Assembly: GCA_034008185.1 (NCBI GenBank)
Contig: CM067083.1
Span: 122,778,337-122,842,336, forward strand
Direction: 5' to 3'
DNA: 64,000 bases
From: Gorsachius magnificus
Lineage: Eukaryota > Chordata > Aves > Pelecaniformes > Ardeidae
Positions 12,401 to 27,400 of the stretch are shown here, in pieces (the first letter of the stretch is position 1; the number at the start of each line of letters is the position of its first letter). Position numbers and translations under genes: made by a program. The notes under the pieces were generated by a model, which was not told the DNA's origin, did not search any database, and saw only the letters and a program-made list of their open reading frames with translations.

Positions 12401-15400
12401 CAGAGGTATTTAACAGGCAAGTTGTAACCAGTAAATAAGAAACTCAAGGCTTTCAGAAAAAGATTTACCTATCAATACACTGAGCCGCTAGACAAGCTGC
12501 AGTTAGTATCTCCTTGATGTGAGTCAGCCAGTTGGAAGCTTCCAGTTTACTGAGCCAGCGGTCCATATTGTGCGACTGGTCATTACAAGCTTCCACAAGT
12601 TTGATGAGGCTTTCCTGCAGAATATTAAACCTTTGGGAAAAGCAGAATATTATTGAAAACATAAGCAGTAACACAGCAACCAGGACAGCATGCTTACAGA
12701 AATACACTGATCCCAAAATAAAGCGCTACGAGGTTATTTCAAGAAGTACAACCCTGCAGAAGTCACATCTCCTCATTCAGCAAACCTGTTTTCACTGGGA
12801 ATCCCAAGCCGTGGCTAACTGCCAGCAGAATACAGCTCTTTGGACATCAGTTGTCTCCTCCCCTTCCAAAGAAATTGCTTCATATGGCATTTTTACAGAT
12901 TGCTTCATACGGCCTTTTCCTTATCTTACCTGAACTCTGTGTGTGTTGAGCCATATCTTACACTTTCCACATAAAAAGTGTTTCAGTAGTCTCGCTCCCA
13001 TTACCAAGTACAAGTGTGACTGCAACCTGGCATAGACATTAGCAAGTGTCAGCCAAGCTTCACGTGCTGCACCTTCACTCTCTCTACTACAACCAGACAT
13101 TCTGGGGGAGTTTCAACCTGTAGAGCTGCAACAGTAACCTGAAAGCCACCCAGCACAAGGACACAACCCCACTGTAACACAGAAAATTTTAAACTAGACT
13201 CAAACTTCCTGATAGAACCACACTAAGACTAGTTTGGCTAATTTCCTAAGAATGTAGGAAAAAGAGGGGGGAAGGGAGCACATTTTGCATCACTTCTGCA
13301 GTTGTTGCAACACATCCTCAAGCCCTGGAAGGCTGGTGTTCAGCATGCAGCTGGTAAAACCAGATGCTTCTCTGGTCTTGTTTCACACTATGCCTTCCAG
13401 GGGCACCAAGCTCCTGAGGGATCAAAACCCACTCAACACTGATTCCAGCATGTGCTCAGGTGTAACAGAGGATGCAGCCAGCAGACCAGATCTCAGAAAA
13501 GCTGACAAAGCCAAATAGTAATAGCATGAGATATTTAGTCTTTATATATTGTGGTTTATTCGTTCTTCTCTATCTGATGCTTATGTCTGCCTGTAAAATA
13601 ATCAACATCAAATTTAAGTCCACATAACATTTTTTAGAAGCAAAACCAAATAGTTCAAGGGAACGGCCAAGGAAATTCCTTATATTAGCTCCTCAAGAAC
13701 TGGCCAACATAGTGATGATGGGAGCTGCTGCTTTCCACAGTAGAATTACTGCATGCCCATGCAGAACGGTTTCTCAAAACTAAGGCTTAAGAGCAGTTGA
13801 ACAACATGGAACCAAAAGTCTATTTAACATAGTAACTTGTCTCCAAATGGCCAAACAATATTAGATGTCTAGAGAAAAGTACTGGATAAGAGGAGGGTGA
13901 CTGTCACAGAACAAATCCTCACCTGCAGAAATTCTCTGGCAAGGGACTTGCCCATTCCTGTGCACTACTGTAAAGAGGAACCCAGGAAGGCTGGGGTGCA
14001 GCTATAGACGGTCAGAGAAAGAGATCATAGAATCGTTTAGGTTGGAAAAGACCTTTAAGATCATCAAGCCCAACTGTCAACTGCCATTATGGCACAGGGA
14101 GACTGCCTGATATATGAAACCTGCAGCAGGTTGTTCAGAACAAACCAAACACAGCTTCCCAAAGCCAGATACCTTTATCATCCACATACCTTGATTTTAC
14201 CAAAAAAGAAAGGTGATCCCGTTGACAGGAACCAGGATACATGGCCATTTCTTACAGAAGCAAATACGTTATGGAGCTAACATAGCTCTGCCAATGCAAC
14301 CCTACAAAGCTGAGCACAGAGAAAAGCCTGGGTGATTTCACCCACCTCTCAATACATTTGTGAATCCTTCTCCACTGGGGATAGTGTGCTTCTTGTTCAA
14401 AGCCCCCTCCTTTGGCCCTGGCCTGCTGGGCAACATTCAAGGACCTCGTATCAATGATGTAGCCACGTTTGCCAGGCCGTAGTGTGGCATTAATAAGCTT
14501 CTCATCTTCTTTACACCGTCTGCCATTTGTACCTGTAAGAGGCTGGCTACTTCGCATCATGACCTGCCGAGACAAATAACCATGAATTAGGTACTGGAAA
14601 TTGAGAGACTTAAGATTGAAAGCCACTGACCACTTAAGCTCCAAGCCAAGAATGGAGACTGAGACTCACAATGCAAAGGACACCCCTTCACTAGAGGATT
14701 TCTTAGGGGTCTGTAAGTGTGGACTGCAGATCAATGCATTAGGTAACTGGGTCTCGAGGCCAGGCATGGAGAATGGCTCTCTAGAGAAGCGTGCTGCTGA
14801 ATCACAGAATCACTTTGGTTGGAAAAGACCTTTACGATCATCAAGTCCAACCTTTAACTGAACCCTGCCATCCCACTACTAAACCCTGTCCCTAAGCACC
14901 TCATCTATCCTTCTTTTAAATACCTCCAGGGATGGGGACTCCACCACCTCCCTGGGCAGCCCCTTCCAGAGCCTGACAACCCTCTCGGTGAAGAAGTTTT
15001 TCCTAATGTCTAGCCTAAACCTGCCCTGGCGCAGCTTCAAGCCATTCCCCCTCATCCTATCATCTGTTAGCAGGGAGCAGAGGCCGACCCCCACCTCACT
15101 ACAGCCTCCTCTCAGGCAGTTGTAGAGGGCAATGAGGGCTCCCCTCAGCCTCCTCTTCTCCAGACTAAACACCCCCAGCTCCCTCAGCTGCTCCTCGTAA
15201 GCCTTGTGTTCCAGACCCCTCACCAGCTTGGTTGCTCTCCTCTGGAGATCTTCCAGCAATGCAACATCTTTCTTGTAGTGAAGGGCCCAAAACTGAACAC
15301 AGTATTCGAGGGGCGGCCTCACCAGCACCGAGTACAGGGGCAGGATCACTTCCCTGCTCCTGCTGGCCACACTATTCCTGATACAAGCCAGGTTGCCATT

Positions 15401-18400
15401 GGCCTTCTTGGCCACCTGAGGAATTCACCTGCTGAAATTCACACAGGATGCTCCTGGTTTCCTTTACAACTCAGGTCATCATAACAATGCTTATGGGACT
15501 GAGACAGCTCAACCTTGAAGAGCTTCCTCTATCAGTTCAGGGGTAAAGTTCAAGTGTGGCCCTCTTGGATCTCCAGCTCTTCTCTAGGGAGTTACACCAG
15601 CAAGTGCAGCTCTCACCCCACCACACTTTCTTCTGCTTCGAGTGCGATCCACCACACCTGGACACAAACAAGCAAACTCCCTCATCTGCACTGCCTGACG
15701 CACAGAAACATCTCCCCGGTTCTTCCTACAGCTGCTGTTCTCCCTTGCCCTGAATCCTTCAGTTCGTTTAAGTGCAGTCCCTCCCAGGGACTGAATTTAT
15801 TTAAAAAAACCCCACCCAAACTAGAAATCCTTGAATTGAGCGATCATTTGGCTTAGAACTTTCTAAATTACAGACATCTTAGAGGCTTTATCCCTTTAAT
15901 TATTGCTGTAGTACCATCTTTGGGAGCCACTGAACTGGCTTCCTGCTGATGGCTCCTTTATAAACCAACATTTTCAGGATAGTCATCCTTAAGGTCTCTT
16001 CCCAACTCTTTTCTTAAAACACTCGGGTCATTCATGTGTTAAAGATGCCCCTTAGGTACAGTTTTACCCAGTGGCTAGACTAATAAACCTTAGGTCCACG
16101 AATTCAGGAGCTGAGATTTCTCTTTAGTAAATGCCTTTCAATTCAGAAAGCATCCCAGCCAGCTCAAATGATAACTAAAATGTGAGGGCAGCCAGTCAGC
16201 AACCCCAGCGACACTGGAGAACTCAGAGTCAGGAGAGCAACGTGACAGACAGCGTTACTGTCACAAGTTCAAGCACTCCAAGCCAAATGCTATTTTATTC
16301 CTCACACTCGAAACATGCACAGTTTGGAGAGATAATTGAATAAACCTTCCTTCAACGGCTTTCATTCAAGCTGAGAAAAAGCAGAAAGCATGACTGTTAT
16401 GAAGATGGTAGATGGCTGATTTTAAAGCAGAGCAAAAAAACCAAACCCCAAAGACACTACTAAGTCAGACTGGACATCCTCTAATTCAGGGTTTACAAAT
16501 GTCAGCAACAGGAGGCAAGAACACATTAGAGCACTTGACTCAGAAGCCTGGATCAAGTTTACAGGCTGCAGGTTGGACATCCCAACATCCTCCGAACTGG
16601 TTAGATCAGGGAGAGATACAAAGAATTACTCAACAATTTCATAAAGTGCATTTCTTAATTATAGCGTATCAGTCACTCAATTAGATTTTGGCTTGCTGAG
16701 AGGTGGTGAAGTCTGCGCAACAGCAAGAATTCGCAACTCCTGAAACATGTTATACTGACAGGCCCTGAGAACAGATTGTTCCGATCGCTCGTTCGACAGT
16801 TACACAGCAGAAACGGCGTTGGCTCCGGGAATGCTTGCTGTCATCGCGACTCCATTACAAAGGAGACAGCCCACCACCCAGAGACAGGACAATGTGGTTT
16901 CTGCCATCCTTTCAGCATGAAGCCTCTTGGCAGATAAAGCAAGTAAGGGTGCCAGCAGTGGCTTTACAAGTCTCATCTTGCTCTTACTGCTGTGAGCAAG
17001 CTCATGCCACATACGTTCCCAAACAAGCAGATTAATAACTATTTCTAGGATGGAGATTACTCATTCCATCACCCAAAACCAGTTTCACTGCATACACTTA
17101 CTAAGTTGGAAAATAAAAGGAGCGAACACCTCATGAACGGTCTTAAGTCAAGAGCACAAGTTGGGGTTTTTTTTTCATTAAATGAACAGATTCACACATT
17201 TCCTTCAGGTACAACTCAAATGCAGCTCACCATCCCATTCTTCTTATGATAGTAGCTGAGCACTGGGAAGCGACTGCCGTGGCGAAACATGGCCACTTTC
17301 CGAAGTGCTTCATCATCGATGGATTTGGGGACAATGACAACTGGAGGGTAGGAGGGACAGACAGAGAATTCCTTATTGATGCAGCTTAGACGCCATTCAT
17401 CTGTCTGAAAAAGATCAGAACACATAGGGCTTTGGGTCAGAAAACAGATCACAACTGTTACAGCGTAACACACTAGGGAAGAAGAACTTCCATATGGAGG
17501 ATAAAGCATGCACAGAGTAATATTGGCGATCTATTCCATTTGCAGCACAGATGAAAGCTCAGTTGTCACTACTGGCATTATCACTTTTGTTCATTCAGAA
17601 ATCTGGATCCCCTGTAATATCATAACCATAGTAATCTGTCAGATCAAATCCAACACCATATCTTGTCCCCAATAAAAACATGGCAAAAAGAGATGCTATT
17701 CAAGAACAAACAAGCCTGGCCACTCTCTGCACTGAGTCTGTTGACCGATTTATTTTTTTTTTTCTTCCCCACACCTCATGATGCTGCCTGCAATCATAGT
17801 ATCTTGTTGCAGCAGTTCCCAGAAGCTCATTACCCAGCAGGCAGATAAAGCTCATGGGCAACAGAAAAAAAAATATCGGATGACTCCGGTTCTTGAGGCA
17901 CAGGACTTATCGAACAATGTTCCCCCATCTGGTTTATCCACATCCTCATCCACAAAATAAGCCCACGTGGTCAGAAACAGGTGATTGTGGCATTTAATTA
18001 TTGCCCAGACGCAGCAGACAACATGTCTGCAGTGTGCACTACAACATAACCTCCTGCATTTGCAGATAGCTTCAATCCCTCTGCTAATAAATAGATGGGA
18101 ATAGATAGGAAGTAACAGCACGGAACACCTCTCTCTCAGGGACACCCCAGAACAGAAATCTATTCCAACATCAGCAAATTTAGAGGAAAAAAGGTTGATT
18201 TAGATAAAGGTAACACAGGCTCAAACCTCTGTCCGTGCTGAGAGCGGAGTTAGTAACGCTGTGCACAAGACAAAGGTGGCCAAGAAAGCCAAGAGCATCC
18301 AACTCCAGACAACAAAGCTGCTTTGAGGTCAAAATTGCAGTTCAACATTTCCAGCTTGGTTCTTTCCTACAGGCTCTGCTTTACATAAGCCGTTCCTCCA

Positions 18401-21400
18401 AAAGCACCTCCTGGAACCAGCACAGCATCTGAGCACAAAGGCCTCGCCGTGAACTCCTCTTACATAATTTTCAGCTTCCAACAGCCAAACACTTGTGAAA
18501 GAAGAGGGAGATATTGGCACCCAGCACCCTCGCAGGCACTTGGCATGAGAGCTCAGGCTACCTGTAAGCCAGGGTCAGACACAGGACTCTGCTCCATCTC
18601 AGGCAAACCCAAAGCTCAACGAGCGGCCTCACGGACGAGGAGTCCTCGCTTACTCAAGTCCAAGCTGGAAGAGCTGACACTGCCCTAACTGCAGCCTTGG
18701 ACAAGCCCAGCCTTCATGCAGGGCTTAATGCTTCTGGGCTGGTACCACACCACTGCCTCCTGCATTAAGGACACCATCCACATACATCAAATGGCCACAA
18801 GGCATGTATTTTCCCCCATGGCACATAGCAGAACTTTGTCTAAAGCTTGGCATGGAACTGAACTCATACTCCTTGATAGCAGGAAGGTGGCTTGACCGGG
18901 CTGCATCTTCAGCCATTGCATCCTTATTATCCTTACCCTGTATTCCTTATGGCCAAAAAAACCTGCTGGCAGAAGCCTTGGTGGGGAAAAAGACCCAGAA
19001 CCCTCTACAATATGTTTTGATTTTAACAACATCATTAAATTCTTAAAAGTGGCAGCAGAATAGCAGTCAAATTTGCCTGTAAAAGCTCCAGACAAAAGAA
19101 ATTAAAATGCAATATAAGAACCTTCTGAAGAGGGACAAGTTTTTTTTTTTTCATAGTTCCTGTGCACTGACACAACACAAGTGTGAGAAAGCAAACAAGA
19201 CCTTAAGTAACTCCTCAGCTGAGGCGTTTTCAGTAGACCGGGAAACACTTCTATGCCACTGTAGCAGGCAGAGACCTCACACAGATGCCATAAAACCCCT
19301 CCTCTGCTCATTTGTTCTCAAAAAGTTTCAGCTAGACAAAAAGTAGGAGGATAGAGCAGGTATCACAGGAAGAGCATGACAGTTAAATTATGCAGCAACA
19401 GAACACACAAGGACCCACGTCAATTCAGGATGGTTCATTTAGCATACATCAATTACACAGCTCTGATCAGAAGTAGGTGTCTCATCCTCTTCTCTTTCTG
19501 ACAGAGGCTTTCTACCTCTTGCCTTACACCTCCAGACTGGTACCTGTTTATATAAATGGCCCACTAGTCAGATGGAAAACCACGATCAATTTAGACAGGT
19601 TTTCTGGCAGTGAAGTCTTTCCACCAGATAAGCAAGCTGACCTGATTCACAAAACTATTTCATCATCAGTAGATCGAAGGCACAGGATGTGTGGTGTAGG
19701 AGACAGCAAAGTTGTCCCTTTTGGTGGAAGCCCAAGAAAAAATTACTGGGAAATGTACACATCATGTGTATCACCATCATCAAAACCAGCAATTGCTATC
19801 TCTGCTCAGTAGCCTATCCAGTCTTGCACCAGCCCTGTTGTAAGCTTATTTCATTATTCATTAGCCTCAAAGCAGCTTCTCTGAACATCTACGTTGTACA
19901 AAAAGCAGAGGTTCTCCCAGATGCAAAGTTAAATTGCCTCCAGCAATCACGTCATAGGCAGAGATGAAAAGTTCTGGATCACATAAGGGAAGCCGGCTGG
20001 TTACAGCTCATGCTTTTAACACGCCAATGATTTATTTTTTTTTATAGCTTTTTGAGGTGTCTATGTTAAATTACAGCAGATTTCATTTACAATGAAATTT
20101 ATTTACAATGAAAAAAATACACATGGATATAGAACTGATAAATACCTTACTGCCACATAGGATGTAAAGAAGGCAGAATCAGAACTCCATGGCATGCTTT
20201 TTTGGAGACACTGGCTGGCACTGACATCACCGGTATGAAAAGGAATGGAGGAGTATCAACCTGATTTATCTCCCACTTCGGTAACTTAACTCTGCCCATA
20301 ACCTCTTCTCCTCACCATTTATAACACCAGACATTTGATACTGTCCTGGCCTCCAGTCATAATTTACTGTTACATGGGAAGGAGGAAGAGAGCAGCAGCA
20401 ATTAGCACCCGTTGTCTGCTGTGGCACAGCTACTTCTGCAGAGATCCAGTTAACCTCTGCAATACCAGCTTCAGGCTGCTAAAATACAATCCAACGTGAC
20501 TCAGATGATAGGAAAACCCAACAGTGCAAGCCTCTTCTTGGCTTTTGCTTGGGGTATGGGACCTGATGAGATGCATCCCAGAGTCCTGAGGGAATTGGCC
20601 GATGTAGTCGCCAAGCCACTCTCCATGATATTTGAAAAGTCATGGCAGTCAGGTGAAGTCCCTGGGGACTGGAAAAAGGGAAACATTGTGCCCATTTTCA
20701 AAAAGGGTAGAAAGGAAGACCCTGGGAACTACCGACCTGTCAGCCTCACCTCTGTGCCTGGGAAGATCATGGAACAGATCCTCCTAGAAGCTATGCTAAG
20801 GCACATGGAGGCCAGGGAGATAATTCGAGATAGCCAGCATGGCTTCACCAAGGGCAAGTCCTGCCTGACGAACCTAGTGGCTTTCTATGATGGTGTGACA
20901 GCATCAGTGGACAAGGGAAAACCAATAGATGTCATCTATCTGGACTTCTGCAAAGCCTTTGACACGGTCCCCCACAACATCCTTCTCTCTAAATTGGAGG
21001 GCTATGGATTTGACGGGTGGACTGTTCGGTGGATAAGGAACTGGCTGGATGGCCGCATCCAGAGGGTAGTGGTCAATGGCTCGATGTCCAGATGGAGACC
21101 GGTGACGAGTGGTGTCCCTCAGGGGTCCGTACTGGGACCCGTGCTGTTTAATATATTCATCAATGACTTAGACAGCGAGATCGAGTGCACCCTCAGCAAG
21201 TTTGCGGATGACACCAAACTGAGTGGTGCGGTTGACACACCAGAAGGACGGGATGTCATCCAGAGAGACCTGGACAGGCTGGAGAGGTGGGCCTGTGTGA
21301 ACCTCATGAGGTGCAACAAGGCCAAGTGCAAGGTCATGCACCTGGATCGGGGTAACCCCCAGTATCAATACAGGCTGGGGGAAGAAAGGATCGAGAGCAG

Positions 21401-24400
21401 CCCTGCCGAGAGGGACTTGGGCGTGCTGGTGGATGAAAAGCTGGACATGAGCCGGCAATGTGCACTGGCAGCCCAGAAGGCCAACCGTACCCTGGGCTGC
21501 ATCAGGAGAAGCGTGGCCAGCAGGTCGAGGGAGGGGATTCTGCCCCTCTACTCTGCTCTGGTGAGACCTCACCTGGAGTATTGTGTCCAACTCTGGAGCC
21601 CTCAGCACAAGAAGGACATGGAACTGTTGGAGCGGGTCCAGAGGAGGGCTACTAAAGTGATCCGAGGGCTGGAGCACCTCTCTTATGAGGACAGGCTGAG
21701 GGAGTTGGGCTTGTTCAGCCTGGAGAAGAGAAGGCTGCGGGGAGACCTGATTGCGGCCTTTCAGTATCTAAAGGGGGCCTATAGGAAAGATGGGGAAAAT
21801 CTTTTTAGTAGGGCCAGCTGTGAGAGGACAAGGGGTAATGGTTTTAAACTAAACCAGGGTAGGTTTAGACTGGATATAAGGAAGAAATTCTTTACAATGA
21901 GGGTGGTAAAACACTGGAACAGGTTGCCCAGAGAGGTGGTGGAGGCCCCATCCCTGGGAATATTCAAGGACAGGTTGGATGGGGCTCTGAGCAACCTGAT
22001 CTAGTTAGCGGTGTCCCTGCTCACTGCAGGGGGGTTGGACTAGATGACCTCTAGGGGTCCCTTCCAACCCAAAACATTCTATGATTCTATGATTCTATGA
22101 AACAGCAATGTGCACTGGTGGCCCAGAAGGCCAACCGTACCCTGGGCTGCATCAGGAGAAGCATGACCAGCAGGTCAAGGGAGGTGATTCTGCCCCTCTA
22201 CTCTGCTCTGGTGAGACCTCACCTGGAGTACTGCGTCCAGCTCGGGAGCCCTCAGCACAAGAAGGACATGGAACTGTTGGAGCGGGTCCAGAGGAGGGCT
22301 ACTAAAATGATCCAAGGGCTGGAGCACCTCTCTTATGAGGCCAGGCTGAGAGAGTTGGGCTTGTTCAGCCTGCAGAAGAGAAGGCTGCGGGCAGAGCTGA
22401 GTGCGGCCTTTCAGTATCTAAAGGGGGCCTATAGGAAAGATGGGGAAAATCTTTTTAGTAGGGCCAGCTGTGACAGGACAAGGGGTAATGGTTTTAAACT
22501 GAAGCAGGGTAGGTTTAGACTGGATATAAGGAGGAAATTCTTTACAACGAGGGTGGTGAAACACTGGAACGGGTTGGTTGCCCAGAGAGGTGGTGGAGGC
22601 CCCATCCCTGGGAACATTCAAGGCCAGGTTGGATGGGGCTGTGAGCAACCTGATCTAGTTAGTGGTGTCCCTGCTCACTGCAGGGGGGTTGGACTAGATG
22701 ACCTCTAGGGGTCCCTTCCAACCCAAAACATTCTATGATTCTATGTATGCCTTCAATTTGGAATAAAAAAAAATCATTACTAACTGGAAGAGTGAGGGAA
22801 CGCGAATTCAACTGTGTGCAGCAGCAGATGCAGAAAGCAGTAAGGACTGCAGTGAAAGAAAAGAGGTGGACCTCATCTTCAGACATCACCAGATAAGTAT
22901 GCTGCATGAAACTCAGGGGAAGTACAAAGTTAACATTTACTCATCCCAGCAAGAAATCTGTACGTCAGGGAATCAGGAAAAAAGTTAGTTCCAGTTAAGG
23001 CTAGAAGCAGCAAAGGATGGGGGAGTGAGCAGAAAGGGGGGGACTCCAAAGAAAAAAGAAAGTAGTCAGAAGTATTTTCTTAAACACAGTACAGGATTAA
23101 CTCTTACATTTCTAGTTTTCTTGTCCTAGTACTTGCTTAGCAACATTGATATTCAAATGTTACCGAAAGGCTAAAACCACAGTTATCCTTCCTCCTAAAA
23201 CTTGTAATTGCTAGGAGAGGTAGTTTTCCACAGAAGAGCATGAAACAATTCAAGCTCTACTAACAAGCCTTAAAAGAAAGAGTCAAGAAACCAGCACAGA
23301 TGTCAAAGGATCCTGCAAAGCAGCAGTGACAGAGGCCATTCCCAAGGAACAGGGAGAAGGCAGCAGGCCCTGTTAGTAACAGATTGCATGTGGACAAGAA
23401 GCAGAGCAACAGATGCAAGCAAAGATTGATGCTTGTCTGAGAAGAGCAAAATATGGGCTACCCACACCACTGCAAACTGAGCCCTAACCCAGACAATTCA
23501 GCTTTTTTTAAGAAGCTCCAGTGCAGAAGATAAAGCACAAATTAACTGCCCAGAACCTTGAGCTCTTTCCTACAGCAAAATGGAAGGAAAAAACACCGAA
23601 ACACAACAGAATGAAGAAAGTGAATTTTGGGGCAATTAAATACTCTCATCTTAATTATATGTATGTATGTCAGTGTACAAACTTCTCAGGGCCTCTTCAC
23701 TTAAGTGTAAAAAGAAACTGAATTTCTGGAGTAAGTCTGCAGTATCCTGCACTTGTAGAATTCGGCAGGAGAGAAACCTATTAGCTCTTCTCTCACTCCT
23801 CAGGAAAAATATGAAACCCCTTGCATATACACTAATTCCATTCAGCCACTCGCTGGTTATGCAGCAGTACAGTGAAGAGTACAAGGTGGTTTTGTTTTTT
23901 TTTTTAAACACACATTTCACCTGACATTCCTACAACCAACCCAGATCTCAGGTACGACCCAGTGCTTCAAGCAAAACCACTGCACACACAACCAAAAGCT
24001 GGATAAGCAAACATTAACTATCCTGTGCATCTTTTACTCTGTTTATATAGTTGTCTATATTATCTTTAAAGCCTCATCTTGCAGTACAATGATTTGGAGC
24101 CTGCAGGCACTGTGGAGTTTTTGCTGTGACATTCAGTGAAGTGTTGAGCCGATTTCTTCATAGGACTTAAATTTCAGCTAAACTACTCTGTTGGTGTATT
24201 GGATTTATCACAGCAACCGTTCATGAAATAGATGTTTGACAAAAGCTCTGCTGACCTGTCCCAAGAAAATAAACAGCGCACACAGCAGCAGCCATCAGCA
24301 AGTGACAGCACACTGAAACTTATTTACCTCTCCATTTTCTGTAGATCAAATTAAACAATTCTTCCCTTAACACCTTCATGGACTAAATGCAAGATTGTCA

Positions 24401-27400
24401 TGATAGTATAACAGCTTCCCTAATCCTGGAGCTGTGCTGCAGGGGCAAAGGGCTTAAGTGTTTGCTAGCAAGTTCTAGGGGCAATCCTAGACCACACCTC
24501 ATCTGGTCAATGCAACAGAGTAAAATCACACAGGGGTTATTGTGTTGGGAGAAAGACATTTGGTACAACATATGCAAAGATAAACCAATAAATTATTATA
24601 TAGTATAATACCATATTATCAAACTTTTTTTGATCTTAACTTTTATAGTTTTACTTTGCTATTGTAGAACAGGTCAGAGTTAAAACAACTCTCCTGTAGC
24701 AGGCAGATATGGAATTAATACCTTACTAGAGCTGCAGTGTGGCTGAAATGCAGTTTTTGACAAGCTGTTACCATATTGGGGAAGGCAAGGCATAACAAAT
24801 CCAGATGGATGATTTAATGGAGAGGGAGGTAACCTTCCGAATTCCACTCATTTGACTTATTGGAGAAAAAAAATCAGCCATTTACTTGTTCTAGCCTGTC
24901 ACATAAGAAGGTTTAATTACAGAACAAGAAATATTTGGTCAACAATATATCTGTTGTTCAGCTGATGTAAGTGATTTGAACATTGCTTTTGCCACCATTT
25001 TGTTAAAAAGGAGCTACATCCGAAGTTTTGGGTTAAAAGCCAAGAATTAATCAAGAGCTGTTAGACATGCATTTGTTAAAGAAATTGCTTATTGCCTTTG
25101 AAACACAGCGCTATGAAGTAATTAGGTTTTTAAATGTAAACCTTTCAAGGAGCGTATGTTCAGAAAGCCAAGAGATCCACAAATAAGCTATCAGTGCACT
25201 TTTAAAGGAAAAAAAAAAAGCAGTGTATCAGTGCATTTATGTTAGTACCTGCATGCTGGTAAATACAACCATTGGAAGCAATTCGATTCCTGAAATCTGA
25301 AAAAGATTTCAGCTACACATAGAAAGCTAAATGGGAACAGAAGCAGAACCATCTCTTGCAATCTTTCACTGAGCTTCGAGGGATTTCCTTCTGCTGCCTT
25401 CAATCCTGCTCTCACACATCCTCGCTTCTCATCAGATAGCACTTCAGCTTCTCATTGAAATGCCTGCGAGCTTCTTCTGCTGAGCTGGGAAAGCATCTGC
25501 TGCTTTGCCTCCAAACAGGAGAACACTCTGATCAGACATTTGACTTCCCCAGCTGAAATTAAAACCAAAACTGCGGTGCTAGTTATTGTAACAGGTCAGT
25601 TTGTATGTCTTCTGACAGCAGATGGAACATGTGAGTACTCCAATTATGAGACAAAAATAGAAAGATCCTTCAACGCCTGAATTTTCTAGTGATTTCATCG
25701 TATCAATCTGGTCAAGCTAATCATATTACTCAGTTATTAGTCATAAATAGGAAGTGATAAATGCTGCAGACAAGCTGGGTTGCAGAAAGAAGGAAAAAAA
25801 AAAATCAATGTTCTTTGATGCTGTACTAATGGATGTAGTCTCAGAAACCTAAGATGATGCAGCAAATGCACGTATTTAATGTGAGACAAAGACCTGGAAC
25901 GCAGAGATGCTAACCCAAGACACTATTAAAACAACCTGCAACTGAGCCAGTTCCCACTACACCAAATTCAGCATTCTAAAGGGAAGTTTGAATAGCAGAT
26001 ACAACAGGCAAATGCCACAAGAACAATTCCTACCCTACAGGTACCAAAATGATATCAACATGTGCTCATGGCACCTGGAAGAATATGACTGGTAATTCCC
26101 TGCTGTCTGAACACTCCCAGTATTTCCCCAGCATGGATTGGAGGGAAGAGCATTTCAAATTGGGCATCTTTATCTACTGTCATCTTCCTAGAGAGGCAAG
26201 AAATCCTTAGCAATTTTAAATTTGTTCTTACCATAAGGAGGCCCATCCCCAAAGGACAAGAACATTTCCTACCTTCATGTCCCCCCAGCTAACTTTTAAA
26301 CAGGCCTCAAAACTCCATTTGTAGAAGGTAAAGCACAAGTGCTAAATAAGAACATTTAGCACAAACAGCCTGATGTTTACAGACTGAGTATTTGAATAAC
26401 ACTCACTTTCCACCCAGGCATGAAACAGCTTCTTTTAACCACCCAGGATTTCCAGTCCAGCCAGTACTGGATGAAACACTTCACAAACTACTCGCACAAG
26501 TACATCTGAGTACCCATGCAAATCCTTAAGATCCATCTTACCACGGAACTGAGGAGCTCAAATTCTTGGTCAGGCAGAAAAGAGCGCCAGCCATCTTCAA
26601 CAGTATCAAACATGGGCCGGTAGAAGAAGGGATACATGAGAGTGACAGAATCCAGGGTGGAAAGCGCCTGTGAGGGTGAGAGAAATAAACAGTGACTCAA
26701 TTCATTCAAACTGCTATTTTATTCCAAAAAAACATCCAGCAAGTAGTGTTTTCCTCTACTATTGGTGATGCAAACTTAAGCCACCCAAAAAGTATACAGC
26801 CATTATCCTTGAAATAGTAAGTTACCTGCAGGGTAGTTTAACATACATAAAAAAACAGTAGCACAAACAAAAGCAGATGCTAATAGACAATCTAAGCACA
26901 ACTGGGGATTTGCACACAGAGTATCATTTCTGCAGGCTATGCTATGTAACAGCGTGCCGAAGGATGAGAAAGATGAGCTTAAACTCAGGAAGTCACTTCA
27001 TGTTGTCTGAGACACATGAAACTCAGTCTGATTTGGGTTTGCCTTCTCATGCTCCAGCACAAAGCTGAGCTTCATTTTCCCCAAATGCTATGGCAAGATG
27101 TTTGACCAAGAAAAGTAGGTTTTAAAAAAAAAAACCAAAACAAAAACAGACACAACACCACACAAACCCTACAAGCAACAAATAATATTTTAACAATGAA
27201 AGGAAATATTGCACGATTCATTTGTCTTCTGGAAGATCAATGCCAACCTTCCTAACTGGAAAAAAGCTGTTGAGGTCAGATCAAGACCTGAGAACATAGG
27301 TGTTATTTACCATTATGAGTTCTTACCTCAATAGAGCTAGCAATGTTCAAACATTCCTCCATCCCAGGTATATCCAGCTGAATAATTCGCAGATCTTTGC

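Noticed and set aside
21168..21677. 169-codon frame antisense to the CR1 reverse transcriptase
   Set aside because: Shadow of the ORF2 frame.
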